A DNA stretch of 64,000 nt from Sulfuricella denitrificans (lineage in GTDB: Bacteria; Pseudomonadota; Gammaproteobacteria; Burkholderiales; Sulfuricellaceae): positions 186,001 through 250,000 of the forward strand of contig NSJJ01000003.1 in the NCBI GenBank assembly GCA_002632355.1. Reading direction: 5' to 3'. The stretch's first letter is position 1; the number at the start of each line of letters is the position of its first letter. The notes under the pieces were generated by a model. It saw only the letters and a list, made by a program, of their open reading frames with translations, was not told the DNA's origin and did not search any database. Position numbers and translations under genes: made by a program. This document shows, one piece after another, positions 1-7,667 of the stretch.

Positions 1-117
1 GACAATGCGATCGAGGTCTATGTCCACCGCCTGCGCAAAAAACTGGAAGGCAGCGGCGTCACGATCGCCACCGTGCGCGGTCTGGGCTACCTGATGGATG
101 CACAAAAGCCATGCTAG
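1..117 (+). CDS. Response regulator, OmpR family, C-terminal fragment
   Basis: Only the last 38 codons are in the window. They end a winged-helix DNA-binding domain: the translation carries EVYVHRLRKKLE followed by VRGLGYLM, the recognition-helix and hairpin signature of OmpR/PhoB regulators. Its stop codon overlaps the ATG of the sensor kinase, so the two form a translationally coupled two-component pair. The receiver domain lies outside the window, so the stimulus cannot be read from it. Confidence 0.9.
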   Translation, partial: DNAIEVYVHRLRKKLEGSGVTIATVRGLGYLMDAQKPC

Positions 118-1526
118 GTTTTTTGCGCCTCAGATATAACTCCCTGCGCAGCAAGCTGCTCTTGTGGTTACTGCTGCCGTTACTTTCCCTGTGGCTTGCC
201 GGCGCAGTGGTGGCTTACTTCATGGCGATCAGTTTTACCAATGTCGCCTATGACCGGGCGCTGTTCGACTCGACGCGCTCGCTTGCGGAACAGATCGTCA
301 TAGCGGAAGGGCGCGCCACGGTGGAGTTGCCGCGCAGCGCAATGCAGATCTTGCTTTCGGACGAATACGACAAGGTTTTTTACCAGGTTACCGGGCGGAG
401 CGGCCGCGTGCTTTCCGGGGAACCCGAGTTGCCTCGCCCTCCGGCGGGTATCCGTGTCGGCGTGCCGATTCTGCATGACGGAGAACTGCATGGAATGAGA
501 CTGCGCATCGCCTCGCTTTACATGATCCCGGTCGGAGAACTGCAGGGGCGGACAGTGCTGGTGCAGGTGGCGGAAACCCTCAACAAGCGCAATATCCTGG
601 CAAGGGAAATCCTGACCGGGATGCTGGCGCCGCAACTGGCGCTGATCCTGGTTGCGGCGCTGATCGTCTGGTACGGCGTCGGTCGCGGGCTGCTTCCGCT
701 GCAACAGGTGCGGCGCGAGATTGCCAGTCGCTCGCACCGTGATCTCAGCCCGCTGCCCGAATCGAATGTGCCCGATGAGGCTCAAACGCTGATTCATGCC
801 ATCAATGAACTGATGTCGAGCCTCGGTCAGGCACTGGGGGCGCAACAGCGCTTCATTGCCGATGCCGCACACCAGCTGCGCACGCCCCTGGCCGGGCTCA
901 AGGCGCAGACTGACCTGGCCTTGCGCCAGACCGATCCGGAGCAGCAGCGTCATGCCCTGGAACAGCTATCCATCAGCACCGGACGCACTGTGCGCCTGAT
1001 CAACCAGATGCTGGATCTGGCCCGGGTCGAGCCCGGCGCAGACAAGACGCTTACCCTGAAAATACTGGATCTTGATGCCCTGGCACGCGAGATCGTAATG
1101 GAGTGGGTGCCACATACCTTGCGCAAGGAAGTCGATCTGGGTTTCGAAGGCGGGCCGGATAAACTGCTGATACAGGGCGATGCCCTGCGCCTGAAAATGT
1201 TGCTGGATAACCTGATCGACAACTGTCTGCGTTATTGCCCGCCGGGCGGCAGCCGGGTGACAGTGAAGGTGACCGGTTCGGCAGAGGGTGTGGTGCTGGC
1301 GGTGGAAGATAATGGTCCGGGTATCCCGGTAGCGGAACGTGACAAGGTATTTCAGCGTTTTTATCGAGTGCTGGGCAACGAGGAAGAAGGCAGCGGACTG
1401 GGCCTGGCTATTGTGCAGGAAGTTGCGCATCTGCACGGCGCCAGGGTCGAGATCGTCACGCCCGAAGCCGGATCGGGAACCGAAGTCAGGGTGACGTTTC
1501 CTTTTATTACCGGGCCTCACTCATGA
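111..1526 (+). CDS. Sensor histidine kinase (TctE/QseC-like)
   Basis: This 471-residue inner-membrane kinase has a first membrane helix near residues 15-40, a periplasmic sensor region to about 165 resembling the two-component sensor N-terminal domain of TctE-type kinases, a second helix near 170-190 and a HAMP-like linker. The HisKA motif AHQLRTPLAG carries the phospho-accepting His254. The ATPase domain shows the N box (DNLIDNCLRY), VEDNGPGIP and GSGLGLAIV. It autophosphorylates and passes phosphate to the upstream regulator, with which it overlaps by seven bases. TctE relatives often sense tricarboxylates, but the ligand here is not deducible. Confidence 0.9.
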   Translation: MLGFLRLRYNSLRSKLLLWLLLPLLSLWLAGAVVAYFMAISFTNVAYDRALFDSTRSLAEQIVIAEGRATVELPRSAMQILLSDEYDKVFYQVTGRSGRVLSGEPELPRPPAGIRVGVPILHDGELHGMRLRIASLYMIPVGELQGRTVLVQVAETLNKRNILAREILTGMLAPQLALILVAALIVWYGVGRGLLPLQQVRREIASRSHRDLSPLPESNVPDEAQTLIHAINELMSSLGQALGAQQRFIADAAHQLRTPLAGLKAQTDLALRQTDPEQQRHALEQLSISTGRTVRLINQMLDLARVEPGADKTLTLKILDLDALAREIVMEWVPHTLRKEVDLGFEGGPDKLLIQGDALRLKMLLDNLIDNCLRYCPPGGSRVTVKVTGSAEGVVLAVEDNGPGIPVAERDKVFQRFYRVLGNEEEGSGLGLAIVQEVAHLHGARVEIVTPEAGSGTEVRVTFPFITGPHS

Positions 1527-1607
1527 AGAAAATGCGGTAGCCCTCACTTGCCCTGAAAATTGTACTTCGCGCCACAGAGAATGCAGGGAACGATGCCGCG
1601 AAAGGCT

Positions 1608-2750
1608 TCAGGTATGCAGTTGTTTCCACCCGGCAATTAATGCTCGCGCAGCCCGGTCGATGCCGGCGGATGGGGTATGGATTCCAACCGATAGCCGGAT
1701 GGCGCCGATGGCCCGATCCCTGCCCGTTTTCATTGCACCCAGCACCCCGCTTGCGGCGTCGTCAGCAGAATGGCAGGCGGATCCAGTAGAGGCGGCCACG
1801 TCCCGAGCAGCCGTTTCCAGTAATGAGTGCCCGTTCACATCGGGAAAGGAGACATTCAGAGTGTTGGGCAGGCGTTGCTCCGCGTGGCCATTGAGGCGCA
1901 GGCCGGGCACTCCCGCCAGTAGTTGCAAGTGCAACTGGTCACGCAGCGCTTTCAGGCGAACCTGCGCCTTGGGCAGGCGTTCATGCGCCAGTCTGGCGGC
2001 TATGCCCAGGGCGGCGATGAAGGCCACGTTCTCAGTGCCGGGGCGCAGGCCGTGTTCATGCCCGGCACCGGCCAGCACCGGGGCGAACGCGGTGCCCTTG
2101 CGCACGTAAAGCGCGCCCACGCCCTTGGGGGCGTAGAACTTGTGCCCGGCCAGGGTCAGCAGATCGACGCCGAGATGTGCCACGTTCACCTCTATCTTGC
2201 CCGCGGATTGGGCGGCATCGCTGTGCAGCAGGATGCCCCGTGGCCGGGTCAGCCGGGCGATTCCAGCGATGGGCTGGATCGTGCCCACCTCGTTGTTGGC
2301 GTGCATGACGGAAACCAGGGCGGTATCCGGGCGCAAGGCCCGTTCCACGGCTTGAGGGTCAACGCGCCCGGTGCCGTCCACCGGGATGACGCTCACCTCC
2401 CACCCTTCGTCGCGCAATCTGAGGAAGGGCTGCATCACCGAAGGATGCTCGACGGCACTGGTGATCAGGTGTCTCTTCCCGCCGCCCAGCGCCCGCGCCA
2501 CGCCCAGAATGGCGAGGTTGTTGGCTTCGGTGGCGCAGCCAGTGAATACGATTTCACCCGCTTCGGCGCCAATCAGCGTGGCGACTTCTTCTCGCGCCTG
2601 ACACACCGCTTGCTTCGCCCGCTGCCCGTAAAAGTGGCTGGAAGAAGGGTTGCCGAAGTGCTCGCGCAGGTAAGGTTCGATGGCGTCTGCGACCTCCGGC
2701 GCTACAGGGGTAGTTGCGTTGTAGTCGAGATAGACCGGGGCGGTTGCCAT
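1608..2750 (-). CDS. Cysteine desulfurase (NifS/IscS-type, PLP-dependent)
   Basis: This 380-residue aminotransferase class V enzyme releases sulfur from cysteine as an enzyme-bound persulfide. The N-terminus has YLDYNATTP, the PLP lysine sits in LAGHKFYAPKG, and the persulfide cysteine is in STGSACHS. I place the start at 2750 because AAGGAAGAAAC immediately precedes that ATG; an in-frame start 15 codons upstream lacks this. It stands alone rather than with iscU/iscA, so it may feed sulfur into the sulfur-carrier block to its right (DsrE and rhodanese proteins) or a tRNA thiolation pathway. It converges with the kinase gene. Confidence 0.88.
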   Translation of the reverse strand: MATAPVYLDYNATTPVAPEVADAIEPYLREHFGNPSSSHFYGQRAKQAVCQAREEVATLIGAEAGEIVFTGCATEANNLAILGVARALGGGKRHLITSAVEHPSVMQPFLRLRDEGWEVSVIPVDGTGRVDPQAVERALRPDTALVSVMHANNEVGTIQPIAGIARLTRPRGILLHSDAAQSAGKIEVNVAHLGVDLLTLAGHKFYAPKGVGALYVRKGTAFAPVLAGAGHEHGLRPGTENVAFIAALGIAARLAHERLPKAQVRLKALRDQLHLQLLAGVPGLRLNGHAEQRLPNTLNVSFPDVNGHSLLETAARDVAASTGSACHSADDAASGVLGAMKTGRDRAIGAIRLSVGIHTPSAGIDRAARALIAGWKQLHT

Positions 2751-2782
2751 GTTTCTTCCTTGTATATTAAAAACCGTAAATG

Positions 2783-2901
2783 AACCACGGGGCACACGGG
2801 GTGCACGGGGGATTCATGGTGGGCACATAGGGTGGATAAAGCGCAGTGTATCCACCCTGCACAAATCCAAATCCTTTTTTCGTCCCGTGCGCCCCGTGGT
2901 T
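2783..2901. repeat. Intergenic inverted repeat with nested hairpin
   Basis: Outer arms AACCACGGGGCACACGG (2783-2799) and its complement at 2885-2901 match at 16 of 17 positions. Nested inside is GGGTGGATA (2830-2838) with TATCCACCC (2849-2857). It fills the gap between the cysteine desulfurase start and the DsrE gene end. There is no clear U tract, so it is a mobile or repeated extragenic palindrome rather than an obvious terminator. Confidence 0.6.
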
Positions 2902-2919
2902 AACTGTTTTTCATGTTTG

Positions 2920-3336
2920 TCAGAACGTCAGATTCATGTCGGCCGGGATGACCACGTCCTTGTAATACCTGGCCGGATCGGCGATTTTGACGCCATCGAC
3001 GAGATCGACGGCGTTCATGCCAAAGAGCGGGACGTTGAGGGAGCATGCGAGCAGGGTGGCGCCTTCGGCCACGAGCATCACAAACAGGTCTTCCACCAGC
3101 GGCAGGTCGAATTCATCCATGCGTTTCATGACCGCAGCCCCCTGTTCCGGCATGTCCGGCATGCAGACAAGGTGGTTTACATGATCCTTGTGCACCGCGA
3201 GAATGCCGCGCGAGCCGAAGAAAATTGTCACCCTGGCGCCGTTGCGCAGCAGCGATAGCCCGGTCATCAGGGCGTTGAAGACCTGGCACAACTCGTCGTG
3301 GAAGCACATGATGGATACGTTTTTGGCAGGATTCAT
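2920..3336 (-). CDS. DsrE/DsrF-like sulfur-transfer family protein
   Basis: A 138-residue soluble protein with the DsrE-like Rossmann-type layout: NVSIMCFHDEL at the N-terminus, GARVTIFFGSRGILAV in the middle, and LLACSLNVPLFGM late, with a Cys in the position often used as sulfur acceptor. DsrE proteins relay sulfane sulfur between enzymes. Start chosen at 3336 where GAGGAGT precedes the ATG; the ATG overlaps the stop of the upstream amidotransferase (ATGA). Unlike heterohexameric DsrEFH it is a single subunit, so the partner is unknown. Confidence 0.75.
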   Translation of the reverse strand: MNPAKNVSIMCFHDELCQVFNALMTGLSLLRNGARVTIFFGSRGILAVHKDHVNHLVCMPDMPEQGAAVMKRMDEFDLPLVEDLFVMLVAEGATLLACSLNVPLFGMNAVDLVDGVKIADPARYYKDVVIPADMNLTF

Positions 3337-4085
3337 GATATTGACTCCTCGTGGCAATGACCGGTTTGACGCGGCCGGGTGGAAAGCCGCCCGGCCAACT
3401 GGCCGGCGCGGTAAATGCGCAGTTCTCCCGCTTCGAAGGGCAGCCATGCGGGATCCCCAGTGAGGGGCTCGGTGGCGACCAGGACGTGGCCGTCCCGCTC
3501 CAGGTGATGCAGGTGGTCATGGCCGTAGGCGATCAGGCGTTCGCCGTCGGAGAGCAGGAAGTTGAATTTGCCCAGCGAGGCGACCAGCTCGCTGGCCGTG
3601 GCCAGTGCGGCCAGCGAGGTGTCGGCGGGGCGGGCGTCGAATTCGCGCGCAAGATGGCTCAACAGGTGGCAGAAAGCGTATTCCGAATCGGTTTCGCCCG
3701 CGGGGCGGCATACCGCGTGCCGGTTCTCCTGTTCCATGCCGACGATGTCAGGCACCAGGCCGTTGTGAGCGAATACCCATTCCAGGCCGCAGCATTTGCT
3801 CAGGAAGGGGTGGGTATTGGCCAGGGTATTGATGGGCGGGTGCCGCGCCTTGCGCACATGGGCGATGATCAGGCTGGAGCGCGTCGTTCCGGCCAGTTGT
3901 TCGAAGCGCGCGCTTTCATGGGCCGGCAAGGGCTCCTTGACCAGCCGGAAGGCGCCGTCCGCCAGCCAGGCGATGCCCCATCCATCCGGGTTGTCCGCTT
4001 CCCGCCCGCCGCGCAGGCGCAGCCGCGCGAGCGCCTCGCTCGCCGCGAGAGGATGGCTGGCAGACATTCCGAACAGTTCGCACAT
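3333..4085 (-). CDS. Class II glutamine amidotransferase (YafJ-like)
   Basis: A 250-residue N-terminal-nucleophile amidotransferase. Cys2 directly after the initiator Met (MCELFGMS) is the expected nucleophile, and NPDGWGIAW, HVRKARHP and THPF match the glutamine-binding loops of the YafJ/GATase_7 group. Proteins of this group have no partner synthase domain and their physiological acceptor is unknown. It is the first gene of a two-gene unit and overlaps the DsrE-like gene by four bases, which suggests co-translation. A repeat element of GTGAAACG units lies directly upstream. Confidence 0.85.
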   Translation of the reverse strand: MCELFGMSASHPLAASEALARLRLRGGREADNPDGWGIAWLADGAFRLVKEPLPAHESARFEQLAGTTRSSLIIAHVRKARHPPINTLANTHPFLSKCCGLEWVFAHNGLVPDIVGMEQENRHAVCRPAGETDSEYAFCHLLSHLAREFDARPADTSLAALATASELVASLGKFNFLLSDGERLIAYGHDHLHHLERDGHVLVATEPLTGDPAWLPFEAGELRIYRAGQLAGRLSTRPRQTGHCHEESIS

Positions 4086-4095
4086 GGCTGGCCTT

Positions 4096-4182
4096 AGTGA
4101 AGAGTGAAGGGTGAAACGTGAAACGTGAAACGTGAAATGTGTTCATTGCGAGCATTTCACCCTTCACATTTCACGTTTCACA
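4096..4182. repeat. GTGAAACG-type palindromic repeat element
   Basis: Tandem GTGAAACGT units (about 4109-4140) are followed by their inverted copy. The arms GTGAAACGTGAAATGT (4125-4140) and its perfect complement (4166-4181) form a 16-bp stem with a 25-base loop. A related element occurs at 22744-22806, so this is a dispersed extragenic repeat. It separates the amidotransferase gene from the trans-sulfuration gene. Confidence 0.75.
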
Positions 4183-4190
4183 AGATTGGT

Positions 4191-5360
4191 TCAGCTCAAG
4201 GCCTGTTCCAGGTCGGCAATCAGGTCTGCGGCATCTTCAAGACCGGCGGAAAGCCGGATCATGCTGTCGGAGATGCCGCGCCGCGCCCGTTCCGCCGGGG
4301 GTAGGCCGTGGTGGGTGGTGGTCACCGGCATGGTCGCCAAGCTCTCCACCCCGCCCAGGCTGGGGGCGATGGCGAACAACTTGAGGCGGTCCACGGTGCG
4401 CACCGCGTCCTCGTAGCCACCCTTGAGTTCAATCGTCAGCATGCCGCCGTAGCCTTTCATCTGTTTCCGCGCCACGCTGTGGCCGGGGAAGCCGGGCAGG
4501 CCGGGATAAAGCACCCGCGCGACTTTGGGGTGCTGCGCCATGGCTTCGGCCAGCGCCTGTGCCGTAGTGTTCTGGCGTTCCACCCGCACCGTCAGGCTGC
4601 GAATGCTGCGCATCAGCAGTGAAGCGATTTCCGGGGCGATGGCGGTGCCCAGGTTCTTGCGCCATGGCCACACCGGGGTGAGCAAATGGGTCGATCCCAT
4701 CAGGGCTCCGGCGGTGAGATCACTATGGCCGCCGAGGTATTTGGTGGCGCTGTGAATCACGAAGTCCGCGCCCTGTTCGAGCGGATTCTGGTTCATCGGT
4801 GAGGCGAAAGTGTTGTCCACCGCCAGTAGCGCACCGTATTCGTGGGCAATGTCGCTGATGGCGGCGATGTCCAGCACTTCCAGGGTGGGATTGGTGGGCG
4901 TTTCGAGGAACACCAGCCCCGCACCTTGTTGCAGGAATGTTTTCAGCCCATCCAGTTCACTGCCCAGCAGGAAGTAGGTCGGGATGCCCAGTTCGGGCAA
5001 CTGGCTGGCCAGCAGTTCCATGGTGCCGCCATAAGCGTCGCCGATGCAGACGATGCCCTTGCGGCCATGGGTCAGGAACAGCGCGGATTCTGCCGCCATG
5101 CCGGAGCTGAAGGCCCAGGCAGCTTCCGCGCCTTCGAGGCTGGCCAGCTTTTCTTCCAGGGCGCGGATGGTGGGGTTGAGGCCGTAGCGGGTATAAAGGC
5201 TGCCCGCCTTGCGCCCTTCTACCACGTCGAGCAGGTCGGCGGTGGAATCGAATTTGAAAGTGGTCGTGGTGTAGATCGGCGTGTGCGGCGAGCCGTTGGT
5301 GTCATTTAATTCACCCGCATGGACGCAGCGAGTGGCCAGGCCGGTATCTTTTGTATGCAT
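4191..5360 (-). CDS. Cys/Met metabolism PLP-dependent enzyme (cystathionine gamma-synthase/lyase-like)
   Basis: A 389-residue fold-type I PLP enzyme of the trans-sulfuration family. Visible are RCVHAGE, PIYTTTTF, YTRYGLNPT (phosphate-binding Tyr/Arg of the neighbouring subunit), the glycine-rich SSGMAAE loop, VDNTFASP and the PLP lysine in HSATKYLGGHSD. Sequence alone does not separate cystathionine gamma-synthase, lyase and O-acyl-homoserine sulfhydrylase. It is the last gene of a unit TauE - 98 aa - 105 aa - PLP enzyme, and its ATG abuts the stop of the 105-residue gene with no gap. That context favours a role in sulfide or cysteine homeostasis. Confidence 0.88.
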   Translation of the reverse strand: MHTKDTGLATRCVHAGELNDTNGSPHTPIYTTTTFKFDSTADLLDVVEGRKAGSLYTRYGLNPTIRALEEKLASLEGAEAAWAFSSGMAAESALFLTHGRKGIVCIGDAYGGTMELLASQLPELGIPTYFLLGSELDGLKTFLQQGAGLVFLETPTNPTLEVLDIAAISDIAHEYGALLAVDNTFASPMNQNPLEQGADFVIHSATKYLGGHSDLTAGALMGSTHLLTPVWPWRKNLGTAIAPEIASLLMRSIRSLTVRVERQNTTAQALAEAMAQHPKVARVLYPGLPGFPGHSVARKQMKGYGGMLTIELKGGYEDAVRTVDRLKLFAIAPSLGGVESLATMPVTTTHHGLPPAERARRGISDSMIRLSAGLEDAADLIADLEQALS

Positions 5361-5678
5361 TCAAACCCCCTCGAGAAATTGTTCCTGAATGGCTTCCAGC
5401 CTGGATTCCAGGTCCGGCACGGCGCCCCAGTCCAGCCCCGCAGCCGTCAGCCCGGCGCAGATGTCCTGCGGTGACAGGATCACGCCGTCGGAAGGTTGCA
5501 GCGACACATCCCGCACCAGCAGCGAGGGAAAGCCCTCGCTATGCGCGTCGCGGCAATCGGTATGAATGATGCGCCGGGGCAGCCCAAGGCTGGATGATAG
5601 TTCTTCTGCATAAAGCGCGTAAAGCGTGCAGCGCCCGCCGGGCTGGCGCTGGGAATGGACCTTGATCGGTTGTGGCAT
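5361..5678 (-). CDS. Uncharacterised small protein, paralogue A
   Basis: A 105-residue protein without signal peptide or membrane helix, and no family recognised. It aligns along its length with the neighbouring 98-residue protein: both have a GGRCTLY/GKRCTLY motif near residue 16, an aromatic YAEE/YAEK helix, and PQDICAGL/PQDVCAAL near residue 70. The two cysteines in these motifs are conserved between the copies; this copy also has an extra Cys in HTDCRDAH. The stop is adjacent to the start of the trans-sulfuration enzyme. Two conserved cysteines in a sulfur operon hint at sulfur or metal binding, but this is inference. Confidence 0.75.
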   Translation of the reverse strand: MPQPIKVHSQRQPGGRCTLYALYAEELSSSLGLPRRIIHTDCRDAHSEGFPSLLVRDVSLQPSDGVILSPQDICAGLTAAGLDWGAVPDLESRLEAIQEQFLEGV

Positions 5679-5699
5679 GATTTCCTTTCTGTGAGGCTG

Positions 5700-5996
5700 T
5701 CAATCGGTCATCGTGGCCTGATGTACTGCGGTCAGGATGGTCAGCAATTCGTCTGAAGCACCGGGCAAGGCGGCGCAGACATCCTGCGGCAGGAGCACTT
5801 CGCCGCTGGCTGGAAGCAGTGCCACGCCGCTCACCCGCAGGGCTGGTGCGATGCGTCCCTGCACGGGATGGGGCGGATGGTAAATTGCCGAAAAGGAGGT
5901 CCCGAGGTGCTGGCCGATTTTCTCGGCGTAGCGGAGATACAGGGTGCAGCGCTTGCCGGGTGGATTGTTGGCCTCGACATGAATCGCGTAGCTCAT
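5700..5996 (-). CDS. Uncharacterised small protein, paralogue B
   Basis: A 98-residue soluble protein, tandem paralogue of the next gene downstream. Shared positions include HVEANNPPGKRCTLY, YAEKIGQHLGT, a late LLPASGEVLLPQDVCAAL, and hydrophobic spacing between these blocks. The two motif cysteines are its only cysteines. It sits 12 bases after the TauE/SafE gene and 21 bases before paralogue A, so all are probably on one transcript. I do not recognise the family. Confidence 0.75.
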   Translation of the reverse strand: MSYAIHVEANNPPGKRCTLYLRYAEKIGQHLGTSFSAIYHPPHPVQGRIAPALRVSGVALLPASGEVLLPQDVCAALPGASDELLTILTAVHQATMTD

Positions 5997-6008
5997 GGCT
6001 GTTTCTCC

Positions 6009-6788
6009 TTACAACACGGTCTTGAGCAGAATGTAACTTGCCACGAACACCAGGAAAATGCCGAAGCTGCGCTTCAGGGTTTCCTGCGAGAAGCGGTGCG
6101 CGATGCGCGTGCCGGCGAAGCTGCCTGCCACCGTTACCGTGGTGAACAAAGCCATGGTGGTCCAGTCCACCGGCACTGCGCTGACGTAACCGGCGAAACC
6201 GGAGTAGGACTTGGCGGCGACGATGACCAGCGAGGTGCCGATGGCAATCTTCATCGGGATGCCGGACAGCAGCACCAGCGCCGGCACGATCAGGAACCCG
6301 CCGCCCACGCCCACAAGCCCGGTCAGCACGCCGACCCCGACGCCGTGGGCGGCGATGTGGCCCATGTGCGCCGCAATGGTTTCATCTTCCGATAAAGGCG
6401 GGCCGCCCGCCGTGGCCAGTTGAGCAACGGGCTGCTTTTTGGGTTGAAGCATCTTCCAGGCGGCGGCATACATCACCAGGGCGAACAAGGTGAGCTGCAC
6501 CTGCACCGGCGTGTAAACCCCGAGGCGGGCGCCGCCATAAGTGCCGATCACGCCGAACAGGCCGAACCACATCGCCACCTTGAGATCGACATTGCCGCGC
6601 CGCCAGTTGTCCCAGCCCGAAATGGTGGCGGTCACGGCGACGATGCCCATGCTCATGGCGATCGCCGACTTGGCCTCCACGTCGAGCAGATACATCAGCG
6701 CCGGCATGGCGATGATGGAGCCGCCGCTGCCGAACAGGCCCAACACGATGCCGGTGATGGCGCCGGAAATGATTGCTAGAAAAATCAT
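6009..6788 (-). CDS. TauE/SafE family sulfite/sulfonate exporter-like permease
   Basis: A 259-residue inner-membrane protein with about eight helices and the two internally repeated TauE motifs: [15 protein letters not shown] in the first half and [15 protein letters not shown] in the second. TauE/SafE proteins export sulfite, sulfoacetate or other sulfur anions. I use the ATG at 6788 because GGAGAGTG lies seven bases upstream; a TTG eight codons earlier is possible but lies inside the operator-like sequence. It heads the unit with the two small paralogues and the PLP enzyme. Confidence 0.9.
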   Translation of the reverse strand: MIFLAIISGAITGIVLGLFGSGGSIIAMPALMYLLDVEAKSAIAMSMGIVAVTATISGWDNWRRGNVDLKVAMWFGLFGVIGTYGGARLGVYTPVQVQLTLFALVMYAAAWKMLQPKKQPVAQLATAGGPPLSEDETIAAHMGHIAAHGVGVGVLTGLVGVGGGFLIVPALVLLSGIPMKIAIGTSLVIVAAKSYSGFAGYVSAVPVDWTTMALFTTVTVAGSFAGTRIAHRFSQETLKRSFGIFLVFVASYILLKTVL

Positions 6789-6806
6789 GATCACTCTCCA
6801 CAAAAT

Positions 6807-6829
6807 ATTCAAACGAATTCTTAATTAAT
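6807..6829. promoter_or_regulatory. Operator-like palindrome in front of the TauE unit
   Basis: ATTCAAACGAAT (6807-6818) is an ATTC-N4-GAAT palindrome. With its right flank it matches the site at 9865-9887 at 20 of 23 positions. It lies about 20 bases upstream of the TauE start, where a repressor would block transcription. The likely binder is the ArsR-rhodanese regulator encoded at 9926-10600. Confidence 0.6.
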
Positions 6830-6838
6830 GGCAAATTT

Positions 6839-7189
6839 TTAGAACGTCAGAACCTTGCCAGCCCACTCCGTCCACTCGGCCAGATGCTCCAGAGTGGAAT
6901 GCTGGCAACCGGGAATCAGTTCTTCATTTCGCAAGCCGCGCGCCTCCAGGCATACGCCGCATACGCCGATCTGGCCGCTGCGTTTCAGAATGCTTTGAAT
7001 GAAAAACTCGATGTTGTAGTAGCCCTGCGGGACCTTCTGCCCGGATTTTGCGCACAGGGCCGCATCGCCCAGCAGGAACACGCGGATTTCATTGCCCTCG
7101 GTCTTGGACAGGGCGCGCGCCAGGCGCAGTCCGTTGTAGCTGCGCTCGGTGCCATAGGGTGGATCGTTGAGGATAAACAGGTAGTTCAT
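6839..7189 (-). CDS. DsrE-family sulfur relay protein
   Basis: A 116-residue soluble protein of the DsrE/TusD fold: MNYLFILNDPPYGTERSYNG at the start, then VFLLGDAALCAK, and a central VCGVCLEARGL carrying two cysteines of which one is the probable persulfide carrier. Family members accept sulfane sulfur from rhodaneses and pass it to TusA-like carriers. The start at 7189 is preceded by GGAGAAT. The upstream neighbour is the periplasmic rhodanese two bases away, which fits a sulfur-relay role, although the two would be on opposite sides of the inner membrane. Confidence 0.85.
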   Translation of the reverse strand: MNYLFILNDPPYGTERSYNGLRLARALSKTEGNEIRVFLLGDAALCAKSGQKVPQGYYNIEFFIQSILKRSGQIGVCGVCLEARGLRNEELIPGCQHSTLEHLAEWTEWAGKVLTF

Positions 7190-7191
7190 GA

Positions 7192-7656
7192 CTATTCTCC
7201 TTTCTTGCCGGTTTTCAGGACACGGCGGTAGGCGTTGAAGCCGCCCTTGGCCTTCCATTCATTGAATCCCCCCTGCAGGATGCGCACGTTTTCCAGGCCC
7301 GCCACTCGCAGTGCCAGCGCGGCTTGGGCGGAGAGCGTGCCTGCGTTGCAGTACAGCAGCACCATCCTGTCAGTCGGCAGCTCGGCTCGCCGTCCGAGCA
7401 CCTGGCGCCAGTCGATGTTTACGGCGCCGGGGATGTGGGCCTTGTTGTACTGCTCGGCATCGCGGGTATCGACGACATGGACTTTTTTCCAGTCCTCCGC
7501 CGGTATCTGTTCCGGCAGGATGGTGGCGCCGCCGTATTCGGAAAATTCAAAATATTCTTCTAGCGCCTTGACTGCCGGGTTGGCCAAGGCAATGGCGGGC
7601 AGCGTCATTGTAGTAAACAGGGTGGCGGCGAGGCAGACGTTGCGCAGGATGGACAT
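7192..7656 (-). CDS. Periplasmic single-domain rhodanese
   Basis: A 154-residue protein with a cleavable signal peptide (ILRNVCLAATLFTTMTLPA, cut after ALA). The rhodanese domain has VVDTRDAEQYNKAHIPGAVN and an active-site loop YCNAGTLS whose Cys would carry the persulfide; the loop matches CXXGXXS. It should move sulfane sulfur between thiol acceptors outside the cytoplasm. The ATG at 7656 is preceded by AGGAAC, which separates this gene from a long open frame running back into the MFS gene. It sits between MFS and DsrE genes in the same orientation. Confidence 0.88.
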   Translation of the reverse strand: MSILRNVCLAATLFTTMTLPAIALANPAVKALEEYFEFSEYGGATILPEQIPAEDWKKVHVVDTRDAEQYNKAHIPGAVNIDWRQVLGRRAELPTDRMVLLYCNAGTLSAQAALALRVAGLENVRILQGGFNEWKAKGGFNAYRRVLKTGKKGE

Positions 7657-7667
7657 GTGGGTTCCTT

